Source: Eriocheir sinensis
Lineage: Eukaryota > Arthropoda > Malacostraca > Decapoda > Varunidae
Reading direction: 5' to 3'
Assembly: GCF_024679095.1 (NCBI RefSeq)
Contig: NW_026111206.1
Location: 373,753-437,752 of the forward strand
DNA: 64,000 nucleotides
The notes beneath the pieces were generated by a model that made no database searches, was not told where the DNA came from, and was given only the letters and a program-made list of their open reading frames with translations. The first letter of the stretch is position 1. Every line of letters starts with the position of its first letter. Of the stretch, positions 1 to 14,947 are shown in pieces. A program made the position numbers and the translations under genes.

Positions 1-480
1 AAATTTACGTTATTTTAAGTGTATATGTTTATATATTTTTATTCAAATTTACATTATTTTATGAGTATTTTGTATATGTATTTCAATACAAATTTACCTA
101 ATTTAATGTGTATTTTGTATATTTATTTTCATACAAATTTAAACTATTTTTGTGTATTTTTGTATATAATTTTATACAAATCTAGGTTATTTTATGTGTA
201 TTTTGTATATCGATTTTCATACAAATACACATTCTTTTATTGCTATTTTGTTTATTTATTTTGACGCGAATTTACATTATTTAATATTTATTTTGTATAT
301 ATATTTTTATACGTATTTACATCATTTCAAATGTATTTTGTATATATGTTTCTATAAAAATCTAAGTTATTTTATGAGTATTCGTATATAGATTTTGAAA
401 CAAATTTACACTTTTATGTGTATTTTGCATATTTTTTCATTATTCTATGTGTATTTTGTATATATTTTTCATACAAATTT

Positions 481-3400
481 ACGTTATTTTATGTGTATTT
501 GTTTATATATTTTGACACAAATTTACAATATTTTATGGGTATTTTGTATATATATTTCAAAAGAAATTTACCTAGTTTTATGTGTATTTTGTATACTTAT
601 TTTCATACAAACTCAAATTATTTCTCTGTATTTTTGTATATATTTTAATACAAATTTTAGTTATGTTATGTTTTTTTTGTAAATTTATTTTCATTGAAAT
701 ACATATCATTTTATTGGTATTTTGTTGATTTATATTGATACGAATTTACATTATTTTATATGTACTTTGTATATATATTTTTATACGCATTTACATTATT
801 TAATATTTATTTTAAATATATATTTTTATACAAGTTCATGGAATTTTATGTGTATTTGTATTATATTTTCATATAATTTTTCATTATTTTATGTGTATTT
901 TGTAGATATATTTCATTACATATTTAATTTATTTTATGTTTATTTTGTATGTGTATTTTGTATATTTATATTTATACAAATACACATTCTTTTATTGGTA
1001 TTTTGTTAATTTATTTTGATTCGAATTTACATTATTTTATGTGTATTTTGTATATATATTTCAATTCAAATTTAGCTTAGTTTATGTGTATTTTGTATAT
1101 CTATTTTCATACAAATTTAACTACTTTTGTGTATTTTTGAATATAGTTTTTACAAATTTACGTTATTTTATGTATATTTTGTATATTTATATTTTTACAA
1201 ATACATATTCTTTTATTGGTATTTTGTTTATTTATTTTGATTCGAATTTACATTATTTTATGTGTATTTTGTATAGATTTTTTTATACGTATTTACTTAA
1301 TTTTATGTGTATTTTGTATATATATTTTTATAGAAATCTACGTTGTTTTATGTGTTTTCGTATATATATTTTGAAAAAAATTTACATTGTTTTATATGTA
1401 TTTTTGAATATCTCTTTCAATACAAATTAACCTTACTGTATGTGCATTTTGTATATTTATTTCAGTTCAAATTCAAATATTTTATGTGTATTTTGGTATA
1501 TATATTTAAAAAAAAAAGCGCTATTTTAAGGGAATTTTGCATCTTTATTTTTATACAAATTTACATTATTTTATTGATATTCTGTGTATTTATTTTGATA
1601 CGATTTTATATTATGTTATTTGTTTTATGTGTATTTTTTATATGTTTTCTCATACAAATTTACATTATTTTATTGCTATTTTGTTTATTTATTTTGATAC
1701 GAATTATATGATTATATATATATATATATTTTGTACATATTTTTTATACGTATTTACGTTACTTAATATGTATTTTGTTTATATATTTTTAAACAAATCT
1801 ACGTTATCATATATATTTTTATAAAAATTTTGATACAAAGTTACAATATTTTAACAATTTTGTATATACATTTCAATTCAAATTTAGCTTATTTTATCTG
1901 TATTTTCTATATCTATTTACATACATATTTAATTACTTTTGTGAATTTTTTAATATAGTTTTATACAAATTTACGTTATTTTATGTATATTTTGTATATT
2001 TATATTGATACAAATACACATTCTTTTATTGGTATTTTGTTTATTTATTTTGATACGATTTTACATTATTTCATGTGTATTTTGTATACATTTTTTTATA
2101 CGTATTTACTTCATTTTATGTGTATTTTGTATATATTTTTATAGAAATATACGTTATTTTATGTGTATTCGTATATATATTTTGAAACAAATTTACATTG
2201 TTTTATATGTATTTTGCATATCTATTTCAATACAAATTTACCTTATTGTATGTGCATTTTTTATATATATTTTAATACAAATTTTGAAATTTTATGAGTA
2301 TATTGGTATATATATTTTTATAAAAAATGCGTTATTTTATTGGTATTTTGCATCTTTATTTTCATACAAATTTACATTATTTTATTAATATTCTGTGTAT
2401 TTATTTTGATATGATTTTACATTATTCTATTTGTGTTTTGTATATATATTTTTATACATATTTACATTATTTAATGTGTATTTTATATATATTTGATACA
2501 AATTTACGTTATTTTAAGTGAATATGTTTATATATTCTCATTCAAATTTACACTATTTTATGTGTATTTTGTATATGTATTTCAATACAAATTTACCTAA
2601 TTTTATGTGTATTTTGTATATTTATTTTCATACAAATTTAAATTATTTTTGTGTATTTTTGTATATAGTTTTATACAAATTTAGGTTATTTTATGTGTAT
2701 TTTGTATATCTATTTTCATACAAATACACATTCTTTTATTGATTTTTTGTTTATTTATTTTGACGAAAATTTACATTATTTAATGTGTTTTTCGTATATA
2801 TATTTTTATACGTATTTACATCATTTCATGTGTGTTTTGTATATATATTTCTATACAAATCTACGTTATTTTATGTGTACTCGTATATAGATTTTTAAAC
2901 AAATTTGCACTTTTATGTGTATGTTGCATATTTTTTCAATACAAATTTACCTTATTGTATATGCATTTTTTATATTAATCTTAATAGAAATTTAATTATT
3001 CTATGTGTATTTTTGTATATGTATTTTTATAAAAATTTGATTTATTTTATGGGTATTTTGCATCTTTATTTTCATACAAATTTACATTATTTTCTTGATA
3101 TTCTGCATTTTCATTTTGATACGATTTGACATTATTCTATCTGTATTTTGCATATATTTTTCATACAAATTTACTTTATTTTATGTGTATTTGTTTATAT
3201 ATTTTGACACAAATTTACAATATTTTATGGGTATTTTGTATATATATTTCAAAAGAAATTTACCTAGTTTTTTGTGTATTTTGGGTATCTATTTTCATAC
3301 AAACTCAAATTATTACTATGTATTTTTGTATATATTTTAAAACAAATTTTTGTTATGTTATGTGTATGTAGATTTATTTTCATTCAAATATATATCATTT

Positions 3401-4076
3401 TATTGGTATTTTGTTGATTTATATTGATACGAATTTACATTATTTTATATGTACTTTGTATATATATTTTTTTACGCATTTACATTATTTAATATTTATT
3501 TTGAATATATATTTATATTCAAATTCATGGTATTTTATGTGTATTTGTATATATATTTTTATACAAATTTTCATTATTTTATGTGTATTTTGTACATATA
3601 TTTCATTGGAAATTTACCATATTTTATGTTTATTTTGTATGTGTATTTTGTATATTTATATTTATACAAATACACATTCTTTTATTGGTACTTTGTTAAT
3701 TTATTTTGATTCCAATTTACATTATTTTATGTGTATTTAGTATACATTTTTTTATACGTATTTACTTAATTTTATGTGTATTTTGTATATGTATTTTTAT
3801 AGAAATCTACGTTATTTTATGTGTATTCGTATATATATTTTGAAACAAATTTACATTGTTTTATATGTATTTTTGCATATCTCTTTCAATACAAATTTAC
3901 CTTATTGTATGTGTATTTTGTTTATTTATTTCAATACAAATTTAAATATTTTATGTGTATTTTGGTATATATATTTTTATAACAAATGCGCTATTTTTCG
4001 GGAATTTTGCATCTTTATTTTCATACAAATTTACATTATTTTATGTGTATTTTGTATGTATTTTTTTTAGAAATCT
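481..4076 (+). repeat. Large satellite segmental duplication, copy A
   Basis: This segment is repeated immediately downstream. Landmarks in copy A recur at a constant offset: GTTTATATATTTTGACAC at 501 recurs at 4097, the block at 1041 recurs at 4640 (offset 3599), and the blocks at 2518, 2693, 3095 and 3411 recur at 6478, 6653, 7055 and 7371 (offset 3960). Between 1620 and 1640 copy A lacks about 370 bp that copy B carries. By eye the part 2480-4060 differs from its partner at only a few positions per several hundred bases. Confidence 0.9.
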
Positions 4077-7000
4077 ACGTTATTTTATGTGTATTTGTTT
4101 ATATATTTTGACACAAATTTACAATATTTTATGGGTATTTTGTATATATATTTCAAAAGAAATTTACCTAATTTTATGTGTATTTTGTATATCTATTTTC
4201 ATACAAACTCAAATTATTTCTATGTATTTTTGTATATATTTTAATGCAAATTTTAGTTATGTTATGTGTTTTTTGTAAATTTATTTTCATTTAAATATAT
4301 ATATTATTTTATTGGTATTTTGTTGATTTATATTGATACGAATTTACATTATTTTATATGTACTTTGTATATATATTTTTATCCGCATTTACATTATTTA
4401 ATATTTATTTTAAATATATATTTATATACAAGTTCGTGGTATTTTATGTGTATTTGTATATATATTTTCATATAAATTTTCATTATTTTATGTGTATTTT
4501 GTACATATATTTCATTACAAATTTACCTTATTTTATGTTTATTTTGTATGTGTATTTTGTATATTTATATTTATACAAATACACATTCTTTTATTGGTAT
4601 TTTGTTAATTTATTTTGATTCGAATTTACATTATTTTATGTGTATTTTGTATATATATTTCAATTCAAATTTAGCTTAGTTTATGTGTATTTTGTATATC
4701 TATTTTCATACAAATTTAACTACTTTTGTGTATTTTTGAATATAGTTTTTACAAATTTACGTTATTTTATGTATATTTTGTATATTTATATTTTTACAAA
4801 TACATATTCTTTTATTGGTATTTTGTTTATTTATTTTGATTCGAATTTACATTATTTTATGTGTATTTTGTATAGGTTTTTTTATACGTTTTTACTTAAT
4901 TTTATGTGTATTTTGTATATATATTTTTTTAGAAATCTACGTTATTTTATGTGTTTTCGTATATATATTTTGAAAAAAAATTACATTGTTTAATATGTTT
5001 TTTTGAATATCTCTTTCAATACAAATTAACCTTACTGTATGTGCATTTTGTATATTTATTTCAATTCAAATTCAAATATTTTATGTGTATTTTGGTATAT
5101 ATATTTAAAAAAAATGCGCTATTTTATGGGAATTTTGCATCTTTATTTTTATACAAATTTACATTATTTTATTGATTTACTGTGTATTTATTTTGATACG
5201 ATTTTATATTATGTTATTTGTTTTTTGTATATATTTTTTCATACACATTTACATTATTTAATGTGTATCTTGCATATATATTTTATACAAATTTACGTTA
5301 TTTTAAGTGTATTTGTTTATATATTTTCATTCAAATTTACATTATTTTATGTGTATTTTATATATGTATTTCAATACAAATTTACCTAATTTTATGTGTA
5401 TTTTGTATATTTCTGTTTATAGAAATTTAAATTATTTTTGTGTATTTTTGTATACAGTTTCATACAAATTTAGGTTATTTTATGTACGCATTTACATTAT
5501 TTAATGTGTGTTTTGTATACATATTTTTATGCAAATTTACTTTATTTTATGTGCATTTTTGTACATATATTTTTATAGAAATTTGCGTTATTTTATGTGT
5601 ATTTTTTATATGTTTTCTCATACAAATTTACATTATTTTATTGCTATTTTGTTTATTTATTTTGATACGAATTACATGATTATATATATATTTTGTACAT
5701 ATTTTTTATACGTATTTACGTTACTTGATATGTATTTTATTTATATATTTTTAAACAAATCTACGTTATCATATATATTTTTATAAAAATTTTGATACAA
5801 AGTTACATTATCTTATGTATTTTGTATATACATTTCAATTCAAATTTAGCTTATTTTATCTGTATTTTCTATATCTATTTACATACAAATTTAATTACTT
5901 CTGTGTATTTTTGTATATAGTTTTATACAAATTTACGTTATTTTATGTGTATTTTGTATATTTATATTGATACAAATACACATTCTTTTATTGGTATTTT
6001 GTTTATTTATTTTGATACGATTTTACATTATTTCATGTGTATTTTGTATACATTTTTTTATACGTATTTACTTCATTTTATGTGTATTTTGTATATATTT
6101 TTATAGAAATATACGTTATTTTATGTGTATTCGTATATATATTTTGAAACAAATTTACATTGTTTTATATGTATTTTGCATATCTATTTCAATACAAATT
6201 TACCTTATTGTATGTGTATTTTTTATATATATTTTAATACAAATTTTGAAATTTTATGAGTATTTTGGTATATATATTTTTATAAAAAATGCGTTATTTT
6301 ATTGGTATTTTGCATCTTTATTTTCATACAAATTTACATTATTTTATTAATATTCTGTGTATTTATTTTGATATGATAACATTATACTATTTGTGTTTTG
6401 TATATATATTTTTATACATATTTACATTATTTAATGTGTATTTTATATATATTTGATACAAATTTACGTTATTTTAAGTGAATATGTTTATATATTCTCA
6501 TTCAAATTTACACTATTTTATGTGTATTTTGTATATGTATTTCAATACAAATTTACCTAATTTTATGTGTATTTTGTATATTTATTTTCATACAAATTTA
6601 AATTATTTTTGTGTATTTTTGTATATAGTTTTATACAAATTTAGGTTATTTTATGTGTATTTTGTATATCTATTTTCATACAAATACACATTCTTTTATT
6701 GATTTTTTGTTTATTTATTTTGACGAAAATTTACATTATTTAATGTGTTTTTCGTATATATATTTTTATACGTATTTACATCATTTCATGTGTGTTTTGT
6801 ATATATATTTCTATAGAAATCTACGTTATTTTATGTGTACTCGTATATAGATTTTGAAACAAATTTGCACTTTTATGTGTATGTTGCATATTTTTTCAAT
6901 ACAAATTTACCTTATTGTATATGCATTTTTTATATTAATCTTAATAGAAATTTAATTATTCTATGTGTATTTTTGTATATGTATTTTTATAAAAATTTGA

Positions 7001-8036
7001 TTTATTTTATGGGTATTTTGCATCTTTATTTTCATACAAATTTACATTATTTTCTTGATATTCTGCATTTTCATTTTGATACGATTTGACATTATTCTAT
7101 CTGTATTTTGCATATATTTTTCATACAAATTTACTTTATTTTATGTGTATTTGTTTATATATTTTGACACAAATTTACAATATTTTATGGGTATTTTGTA
7201 TATATATTTCAAAAGAAATTTACCTAGTTTTTTGTGTATTTTGGGTATCTATTTTCATACAAACTCAAATTATTACTATGTATTTTTGTATATATTTTAA
7301 AACAAATTTTTGTTATGTTATGTGTATGTAGATTTATTTTCATTCAAATATATATCATTTTATTGGTATTTTGTTGATTTATATTGATACGAATTTACAT
7401 TATTTTATATGTACTTTGTATATATATTTTTTTACGCATTTACATTATTTAATATTTATTTTGAATATATATTTATATTCAAATTCATGGTATTTTATGT
7501 GTATTTGTATATATATTTTCATACAAATTTTCATTATTTTATGTGTATTTTGTACATATATTTCATTGCAAATTTACCATATTTTATGTTTATTTTGTAT
7601 GTGTATTTTGTATATTTATATTTATACAAATACACATTCTTTTATTGGTACTTTGTTAATTTATTTTGATTCCAATTTACATTATTTTATGTGTATTTAG
7701 TATACATTTTTTTATACGTATTTACTTAATTTTATGTGTATTTTGTATATGTATTTTTATAGAAATCTACGTTATTTTATGTGTATTCGTATATATATTT
7801 TGAAACAAATTTACATTGTTTTATATGTATTTTTGCATATCTCTTTCAATACAAATTTACCTTATTGTATGTGTATTTTGTATATTTATTTCAATACAAA
7901 TTTAAATATTTTATGTGTATTTTGGTATATATATTTTTATAAGAAATGCGCTATTTTACGGGAGTTTTGCATCTTTATTTTCATACAAATTTACATTATT
8001 TTATGTGGATTTTGTGTATATTTTTATAGAAATCTA
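4077..8036 (+). repeat. Large satellite segmental duplication, copy B
   Basis: This is the tandem partner of 481-4076. Offsets are about 3596-3599 for its first 1.1 kb and about 3960-3968 afterwards. The step is a block of about 370 bp near 5220-5590, about eight 45-bp monomers, present here and absent from copy A. That extra block closely resembles sequence at about 40940-41390 and 58740-59005, including the odd joint ATGTACGCATTTACATTATT. Copy edges lie inside chimeric monomers around 4050-4080 and 8005-8040, so breakpoints are known only to about 40 bp. Confidence 0.9.
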
Positions 8037-9230
8037 CGTAATTTTATGTGTATTCGTATATATATTTTGAAACAAATTTACATTGTTTTATATGTATTTT
8101 GCATATCTATTTCAATACAAATTTACCTTATTGTATGTGCATTTTTTATATATATATTAATACAAATTTTAATATTTGATGTGTATTTTGGTATATATAT
8201 TAAAAAAAAACGCGTTATTTTATGGGTATTTTGCATCTTTATTTTCATACAAATTTACATTATTTTATTAATATTCTTTGTATATATTTTGATACGATTT
8301 TACATTATTCCATTTGTGCTTTGTATATATATTTTTTATACATATTTACATTATTTAATGTGTATTTTGTATATATATTTGATACAAATTTACGTTATTT
8401 TAGGTGTATATGTTTATATATTTTCATTCAAGTTTACATTATTTTATGTGTATTTTGTATATGTATTTCAATACAAATTTACCTAATTTTATGTGTATTT
8501 TGTATATTTATTTTCATACAAATTTAAATTATTTTTGTGTATTTTTGTATATAGTTTTATACAAATTTAGGTTATTTTAGGTGTATTTTGTATATCTATT
8601 TTCAGACAAATACACATTCTTTTATTGCTATTTTATTTATTTATTTTGACGTGAATTTACATTATTTAATGTGTATTTTGTATATATATTTTTATACGTA
8701 TTTACATCATTTCATATGTATTTTGCATATATATTTCTATAGAAATCTACGTTATTTTTTGTGTATTCGTATATAGATTTTGACACAAATTTACACTTTT
8801 ATGTGTATTTTGCATATTTTTTCATTACAAATTTACATTATTGTATATGCATTTTGTATATTAATTTTAATACAAAATTAGTTATTCGATGTTTATTTTT
8901 GTATAAGTATCTTCATAAGAATATGCTTTATTTTATGGGTATTTTGCATCTTTATTTTCATACAAATTTACATTATTTTATTGATATTCTGCTCATTCAT
9001 TTTGATACGATTTGACATTATTCTATGTGTATGTTGTATATATTTTTCATACAAATTTACGTTATTTTATGTGTATTTGTTTATATATTTTGACACAAAT
9101 TTACAATATTTTATGGGTATTTTATATATATATTTCAAAAGAAATTTACCTAGTTTTATGTGTATTTTGTATATCTATTTTCATACAAACTCAAATTACT
9201 TCTATGTATTTTTGTATATATTTTAATACA
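8005..9230 (+). repeat. Third, partial and more diverged copy of the large segment
   Basis: From about 8005 the sequence realigns with copy A from about 2119 at an offset of 5886. For example, the GTATTCG marker at 2170 matches 8055 and the block at 3095 matches 8981. Correspondence holds to about 9230 and then the monomer order changes. Divergence from copy A is clearly greater than between A and B, so this copy is older or was converted less recently. Confidence 0.8.
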
Positions 9231-9795
9231 AATTTTAGATAGGTTATGTGTATTTTGTAAATTTATTTACATTCAAATATACATTATTTTATTGGTATTT
9301 TGTTTATTTATTTTGATAAAATTGTATTATTTTATGTGTATTTTGTACATATTTTTTATACGTATTTACATTATTTAATGAGTATTTTGTTTATATATTT
9401 TTATAAAAATTTACTTTATTATATGTGTATTTATATAAATATTTTGATACAAATTTACATTATTTTATGTATTTTGTATATATATATTTCAATTTAAATT
9501 TAGCTTATTTTATGAATTTTGTGTATCTTTTTTCATACAAATTTAATTACTTTTGTGTATTTTTGTATATAGTTTTATACAAATTTACGTTATTTTATGT
9601 GTATTTTGTATATTTATATTTATACAAATACACATTCTTTTATTGGTATTTTGTTTATTTATTTTGATACGAATTTACATTATTTTATGTGTATTTTGTA
9701 TACATTTTTTTATACGTATTTACTTAATTTTATATGTACTTTGTATATATATTTTTATACGCGTTTACATTATTTAATATTTACTTTGAATAAAT

Positions 9796-10000
9796 ATTTT
9801 TATACAAATTCATGGTATTTTATGTGTATTTGTATATATATTTTCATATAAATTTACGTTATTTTATGTGTATTTTGTATATATTTTTCATTACATATAT
9901 ATTTTTATACAAATTCATGGTATTTTATGTGTATTTGTATATATATTTTCATATAAATTTACATTATTTTATGTGTTTTTTGTATATATTTTTCATTACA
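9796..10000 (+). repeat. Local tandem duplication of about 105 bp inside the array
   Basis: The stretch beginning TATACAAATTCATGGTATTT at 9801 and continuing through a forward CATATAAATTTAC monomer to TTTTTCATTACA is repeated from 9906. The 105-bp spacing is not a multiple of 45, so the repeat was joined out of phase through a shared ATATATTTTTATAC word. Confidence 0.75.
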
Positions 10001-11174
10001 AATTTACCTTATTTTATGTTTATTTTGTATGTGTATTTTGTATAATTATGTTTATACAAATACACATTCTTTTATTGGTATTTTGTTTATTTATTTTGAT
10101 TCGAATTTACATCATTTTATGTGTATTTTGTATATATTTTCTTATACATATTTACATTATTTAATGTGTATTTTGTATATATATTTGATACAAATTTACG
10201 TTATTTTAGGTGTATATGTTTATATATTTTCATTCAAGTTTACATTATTTTATGTGTATTTTGTATATGTATTTCAATACAAATTTACCAAATTTTATGT
10301 GTATTTTGTATATTTATTTTCATACAAATTTAAATTATTTTTTGTGTATTTTTGTATATAGTTTTATACAAATTTAGGTTATTTTATGTGTATTTTGAAT
10401 ATCTATTTTCATACAAATACACATTCTTTTATTAATATTTTGTTTATTTGTTTTGACACGAATTTACATTATTTAATGTGTATTTTGTATATATATTTTT
10501 ATACTTATTTACGTCATTTCATGTGTATTTTGTATATATATTTCTATAAAAATCTACGTTATTTTATTTGTATTCGTATATATATTTTGTAACAAACTTA
10601 TATTGTTTTATGTGTATTTTGCATATTTTTTCAATACAAATTTACCTTATTGTATGTGCATTTTGTATATTAATTTTAATACAAATTCAATTATTCTATG
10701 TGTACTTTTGTATATGTATTTTTAAAAAAATATGCTGTATTTTATGGGTATTTTGCATCTTTATTTTCATACAAATTTACATTATTTTATTGATATTTTG
10801 TGTATTTATTTTGATACGATTTTACATTATTCTATGTGTATTTTGTATATATATTTAAAAAAAACGTATGTTATTTTATGTGGATTTGTTTTCATTTCAT
10901 ACAAATTTATATTATTTTATGTGTATTTTGTACACGTATTTAAATACAAATTTAACTAATTATATGAGTATTTTGTATATCTATTTTTATACAAATTGAA
11001 ACTATTTTTGTTTATTTTTGTATATATTTTCATACAAATTTTCGTTATTTTATGTGTATTTTGTATATTTATTTTCCTACAAATATAGGTTCTTTTATCT
11101 GAATTTTGTTTATTGAATTTGATACGAATTTACCTTATTTTAGGTGAATTTTGTATATATATATTTTTCTATAA

Positions 11175-11580
11175 ATATAAATATACAAAATACACATTAA
11201 ATAACGTAAATTTGTATAAAACTATACACAAAAATACACAAAAGTAATAAAATTGTATAAAAATAGATATACAAAATACACATAAAATAAGCTAAATTTG
11301 AATTGAAATATATATACAAAGTACATAAAATAATGTAAATTTGTATCAAAATATTTATAAAAATACACATATAATAAAGAGAATTTGTATAAAAAATATA
11401 TAAACAAAATACTCATTAAATAATGTAAATACGTATAAAAAATTTGTACAAAATACACATATAATAATGTAATTCGTATCAAAATACATAAACGAAATTC
11501 CAAATAAATAAAAAACAAAATACCAATAAAATAATGTAAATTTGTATGAGATAACATATGCAAAATACACATAAAATAAT
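11175..11580 (-). repeat. 45-bp satellite, reverse island (about nine monomers)
   Basis: Polarity flips near 11175, where ATATACAAAATACACATTA replaces its complement, and flips back near 11580. The island is about 405 bp, which is nine 45-bp units. Its monomer order on the reverse strand (the forms giving [12 protein letters not shown], then FTLFNEYFVYIF, then [11 protein letters not shown], then [16 protein letters not shown]) matches a forward series seen at about 13660-13990, 25010-25330 and 34190-34500. It is therefore an inverted piece of the same higher-order unit. Confidence 0.9.
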
Positions 11581-14500
11581 AAATTTAAACTATTTTTTGT
11601 GTATTTTTGTATATAGTTTTATAGAAATTTAGGTTATTTTATGTGTATTTTGTTTATCTATTTTCATACAAATACATATTCTTTTATTGATATTATATTT
11701 ATTTAATTTAACACGAATTTACATTATTTAATGTGTATTTTGTATATATATTTTTATACGTATTTACATTATCTAAGTGTATTTTGTATATATATTTCTA
11801 TAGAAATATACGTTATTTTATGTGTATTCGTATATATATTTTGAAACAAATTTACATTGTTTTATGTGTATTTTGCATATTTTTTCAATACAAATTTACC
11901 TTATTGTATGTGCATTTTGTATATTATTTTAATACAAATTTAATTATTGAATATGTATTTTTGTATATGTATTTTTTTAAAATATGCTTTCTTTTATGGA
12001 TATTTTGCATCTTTATTTTCATACAAATTTACATTATTTTATTGATATTCTGTGTATTTATTTTGATACGATTTTACATTATTCTATGTGTATTCTGTAT
12101 ATATATTTTATACAAATGTACGTTATTTTATGTGTATTTGTTTTCATTTCATACAAATTTTCATTATTTTATATGTATTTTGTACATGTATTTGACGACA
12201 AATTTAACTAATTATATGAGTATTTTGTATATCTATTTTTATACAAATTGAAATTATTTTTGTATTTTTTTTGTATATATTTTTATATAAATTCTCGTTA
12301 TTTGATGTGTATTTTGTATATTTATTTTCCTACAAATATACGTTCTTTTATCGGAATTTTGTTTATTTATTTTGATACGAGTTTACATTATTTTAGGTGT
12401 ATTTGGTATATATATTTTTATAATATTTACATAAATTTATATGTATTTTGTATGTATATTTTCATAGAAATCTACTCTATTTTATGTGTATTCGGATATA
12501 TATTTTGAAACAAATTTACATTATTGATGTGGATTTTGCATATCTATTTCAATACAAATTTACTTTACTGTATGTGCATTTTGTATATTTATTTCAATAC
12601 AAATTTAATTATTTCATGTGTATTTTTGTATATATATTTATATGCAAATAAGCGTTATTATATGGGTATTTTGCATCTTTATTTTCATACAAATTTACCT
12701 TATTTTATTGATATTCTGTTTATTTATTTTGATACGATTTAATATTATTTTATGTGTATTTTGTATATATATATTTTTATACATATTTACATTATTTAAT
12801 GTATATTTTGTATATATATTTTATCAAAATTTACGTTATTTTATGAGTATTTGTTTATATATTTTCATACAAATTTACATTATTTTATGTGTATTTTGTA
12901 TATGTATTTCAATACAAATTTTCCTAGTTTTATGTGTATTTTGCAAATCTATTTTCAAACAAATTTAAATTATTTTTGTATATATTTTTATTCAAATTTT
13001 AGTTATTTTTTTTTTGTATTTTGTATATTTATTTTCCTACAAATATACATTCCTTTATTGGAATTTCGTTTATGTATTTTGATACGAGTTTACATTATTT
13101 TATGTGTATTTTGTATATATATTTTTCTACGTATTTACATTATTTTATGTGTATTTTGTACATATATTTTAATAAAAGTTACTTTATTTTATTGTGTGTA
13201 TTCGTATTTATTTTGATACAAATTTTATATAAATTCATGATATTTTATGTGTATTTATATATATATTTTCATACAAATTTATATTATTTTATGAGTATTT
13301 TTACATAGTTTTCATTACAAATTTACCTTATTTTATGATTATTTTGTATATTTATTTCATTCAATCTTAAATTATTTTATGTGTATATTTGTTTTTGTAT
13401 TTAGGTAATTTTATGTGTATTTTCTATATATATTTTCATCCAAAATTATATTATTTTATAGGTATTTTCTTAATTTAATTCGATACGAATTTAGATTTTT
13501 TCATAAGTATTTTGTATACATATTTTTATACTCATTTACATTATCTAATGTGTGTTTTGTGTAAATATTTTTTATGCAAATTTACTTCATTTTATGTGCA
13601 TTTTTGTACATATATTTTTCTTGAAATTTGCGTTATTTTATGAGTATTTTGTATATGTTTTCTCATACAAGTTTACATTATTTTATTGGTATTTTATTCA
13701 TTTATTTTGATACGAATTACATGATTATATGTGTATTTTGTACATATTTTTTTATACGTATTTACATTATTTAATGTGTATTTTGTTTATATATTTTAAT
13801 ACAAATTTACGTTATTATATGTGTATTTGTATAAATATTTTAATACAAATTTACATTGTTTTATGTATTTTGTATATATATTTCATTTCAAATTTAGCTT
13901 ATTTATGTGTATTTTGTATATCTATTTTCACACAAATTTCATTACTTTTGTGTATTTTTGCATATAGTTTTATATAAATTTACGTTATTTTATGTGTATT
14001 TTGTATATTTATATTTATACAAATACACATTCTTTTATTAGTATTTTGTATATTTATTTTCATACGCGTTTACATTATTTTATGTGTATTTTGTATACCT
14101 TTTTTAATACGTATTTACTTCATTTTATGTGTCTTTTGTATATATATTTTCATAGAAATCTACGTTATTTTATGTGTATTCGTATATCTATTTTGAAAGA
14201 AATTTACATTGTTTTATATGTATTTTGCATTTCTATTTTAATACAAATTAATTTATTGTATGTGCATTTTGTATATTTATTTTAATACAAATTCAAATAT
14301 TTTATGTGTGTCTTGAAATATATATTTTTATGAAAAATGCGTTATTTTATGGGTTTTATGCATCATAATTTTCATACAAATTTACATTATTTTATTAATA
14401 TTCTGTGTATTTATTTTGATACGATTTTACATTATTCTATTTGTGTTTTGTATATATTTTTTTATACATATTTACATTATTTAATGTGTATTTTGTAAAT

Positions 14501-14799
14501 ATATTTTATACAAATTTACGTTATTTTAAGTGTATTTGTTTATATATTTTCATTCAAATTTACATTATTTTATGTGTATTTTGTAAATGTATTTCAATAC
14601 AAATTTACCTAACTTTATGTGTATTTTGTATATTTATTTTCATACAAATTTAAACTATTTTTGTGTATTTTTGTATATAGTTTTATACAAATTTAGGTGA
14701 TTTTATTTGTATATTGTATATCTATTTTCATACAAATACACATTCTTTTATTGATATTTTGTTTATTTATTTTGACGCGAATTTACATTATTTAATGTG

Positions 14800-14947
<148 letters not shown>

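Larger units (their letters stand above)
1..11174 (+). repeat. 45-bp satellite array, forward block 1 (contains a large tandem duplication)
   Basis: Uninterrupted head-to-tail degenerate 45-bp monomers run from the first base, so the array continues beyond the window. The block is defined by the T-rich strand being on top and by recurring words such as TTTTATGTGTATTTTG, CATACAAATTTAC and TTTATTTTGATACGA. It holds two near-identical copies of a segment of about 3.6-3.96 kb (481-4076 and 4077-8036) and a third, more diverged partial copy (8005-9230). Open frames of 60-250 codons occur in all three forward frames because the unit is 15 codons without stops; they read as [19 protein letters not shown] repeats and are not genes. 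A pure TA run of only about 20 nt is present near 1708. Confidence 0.95.

Noticed and set aside
8041..8486. Long open frames in the satellite, such as the 250-codon frame at 7734-8486
   Set aside because: All three forward frames are open across the same bases, the peptides repeat every 15 residues, and the frames flip strand wherever the satellite flips.
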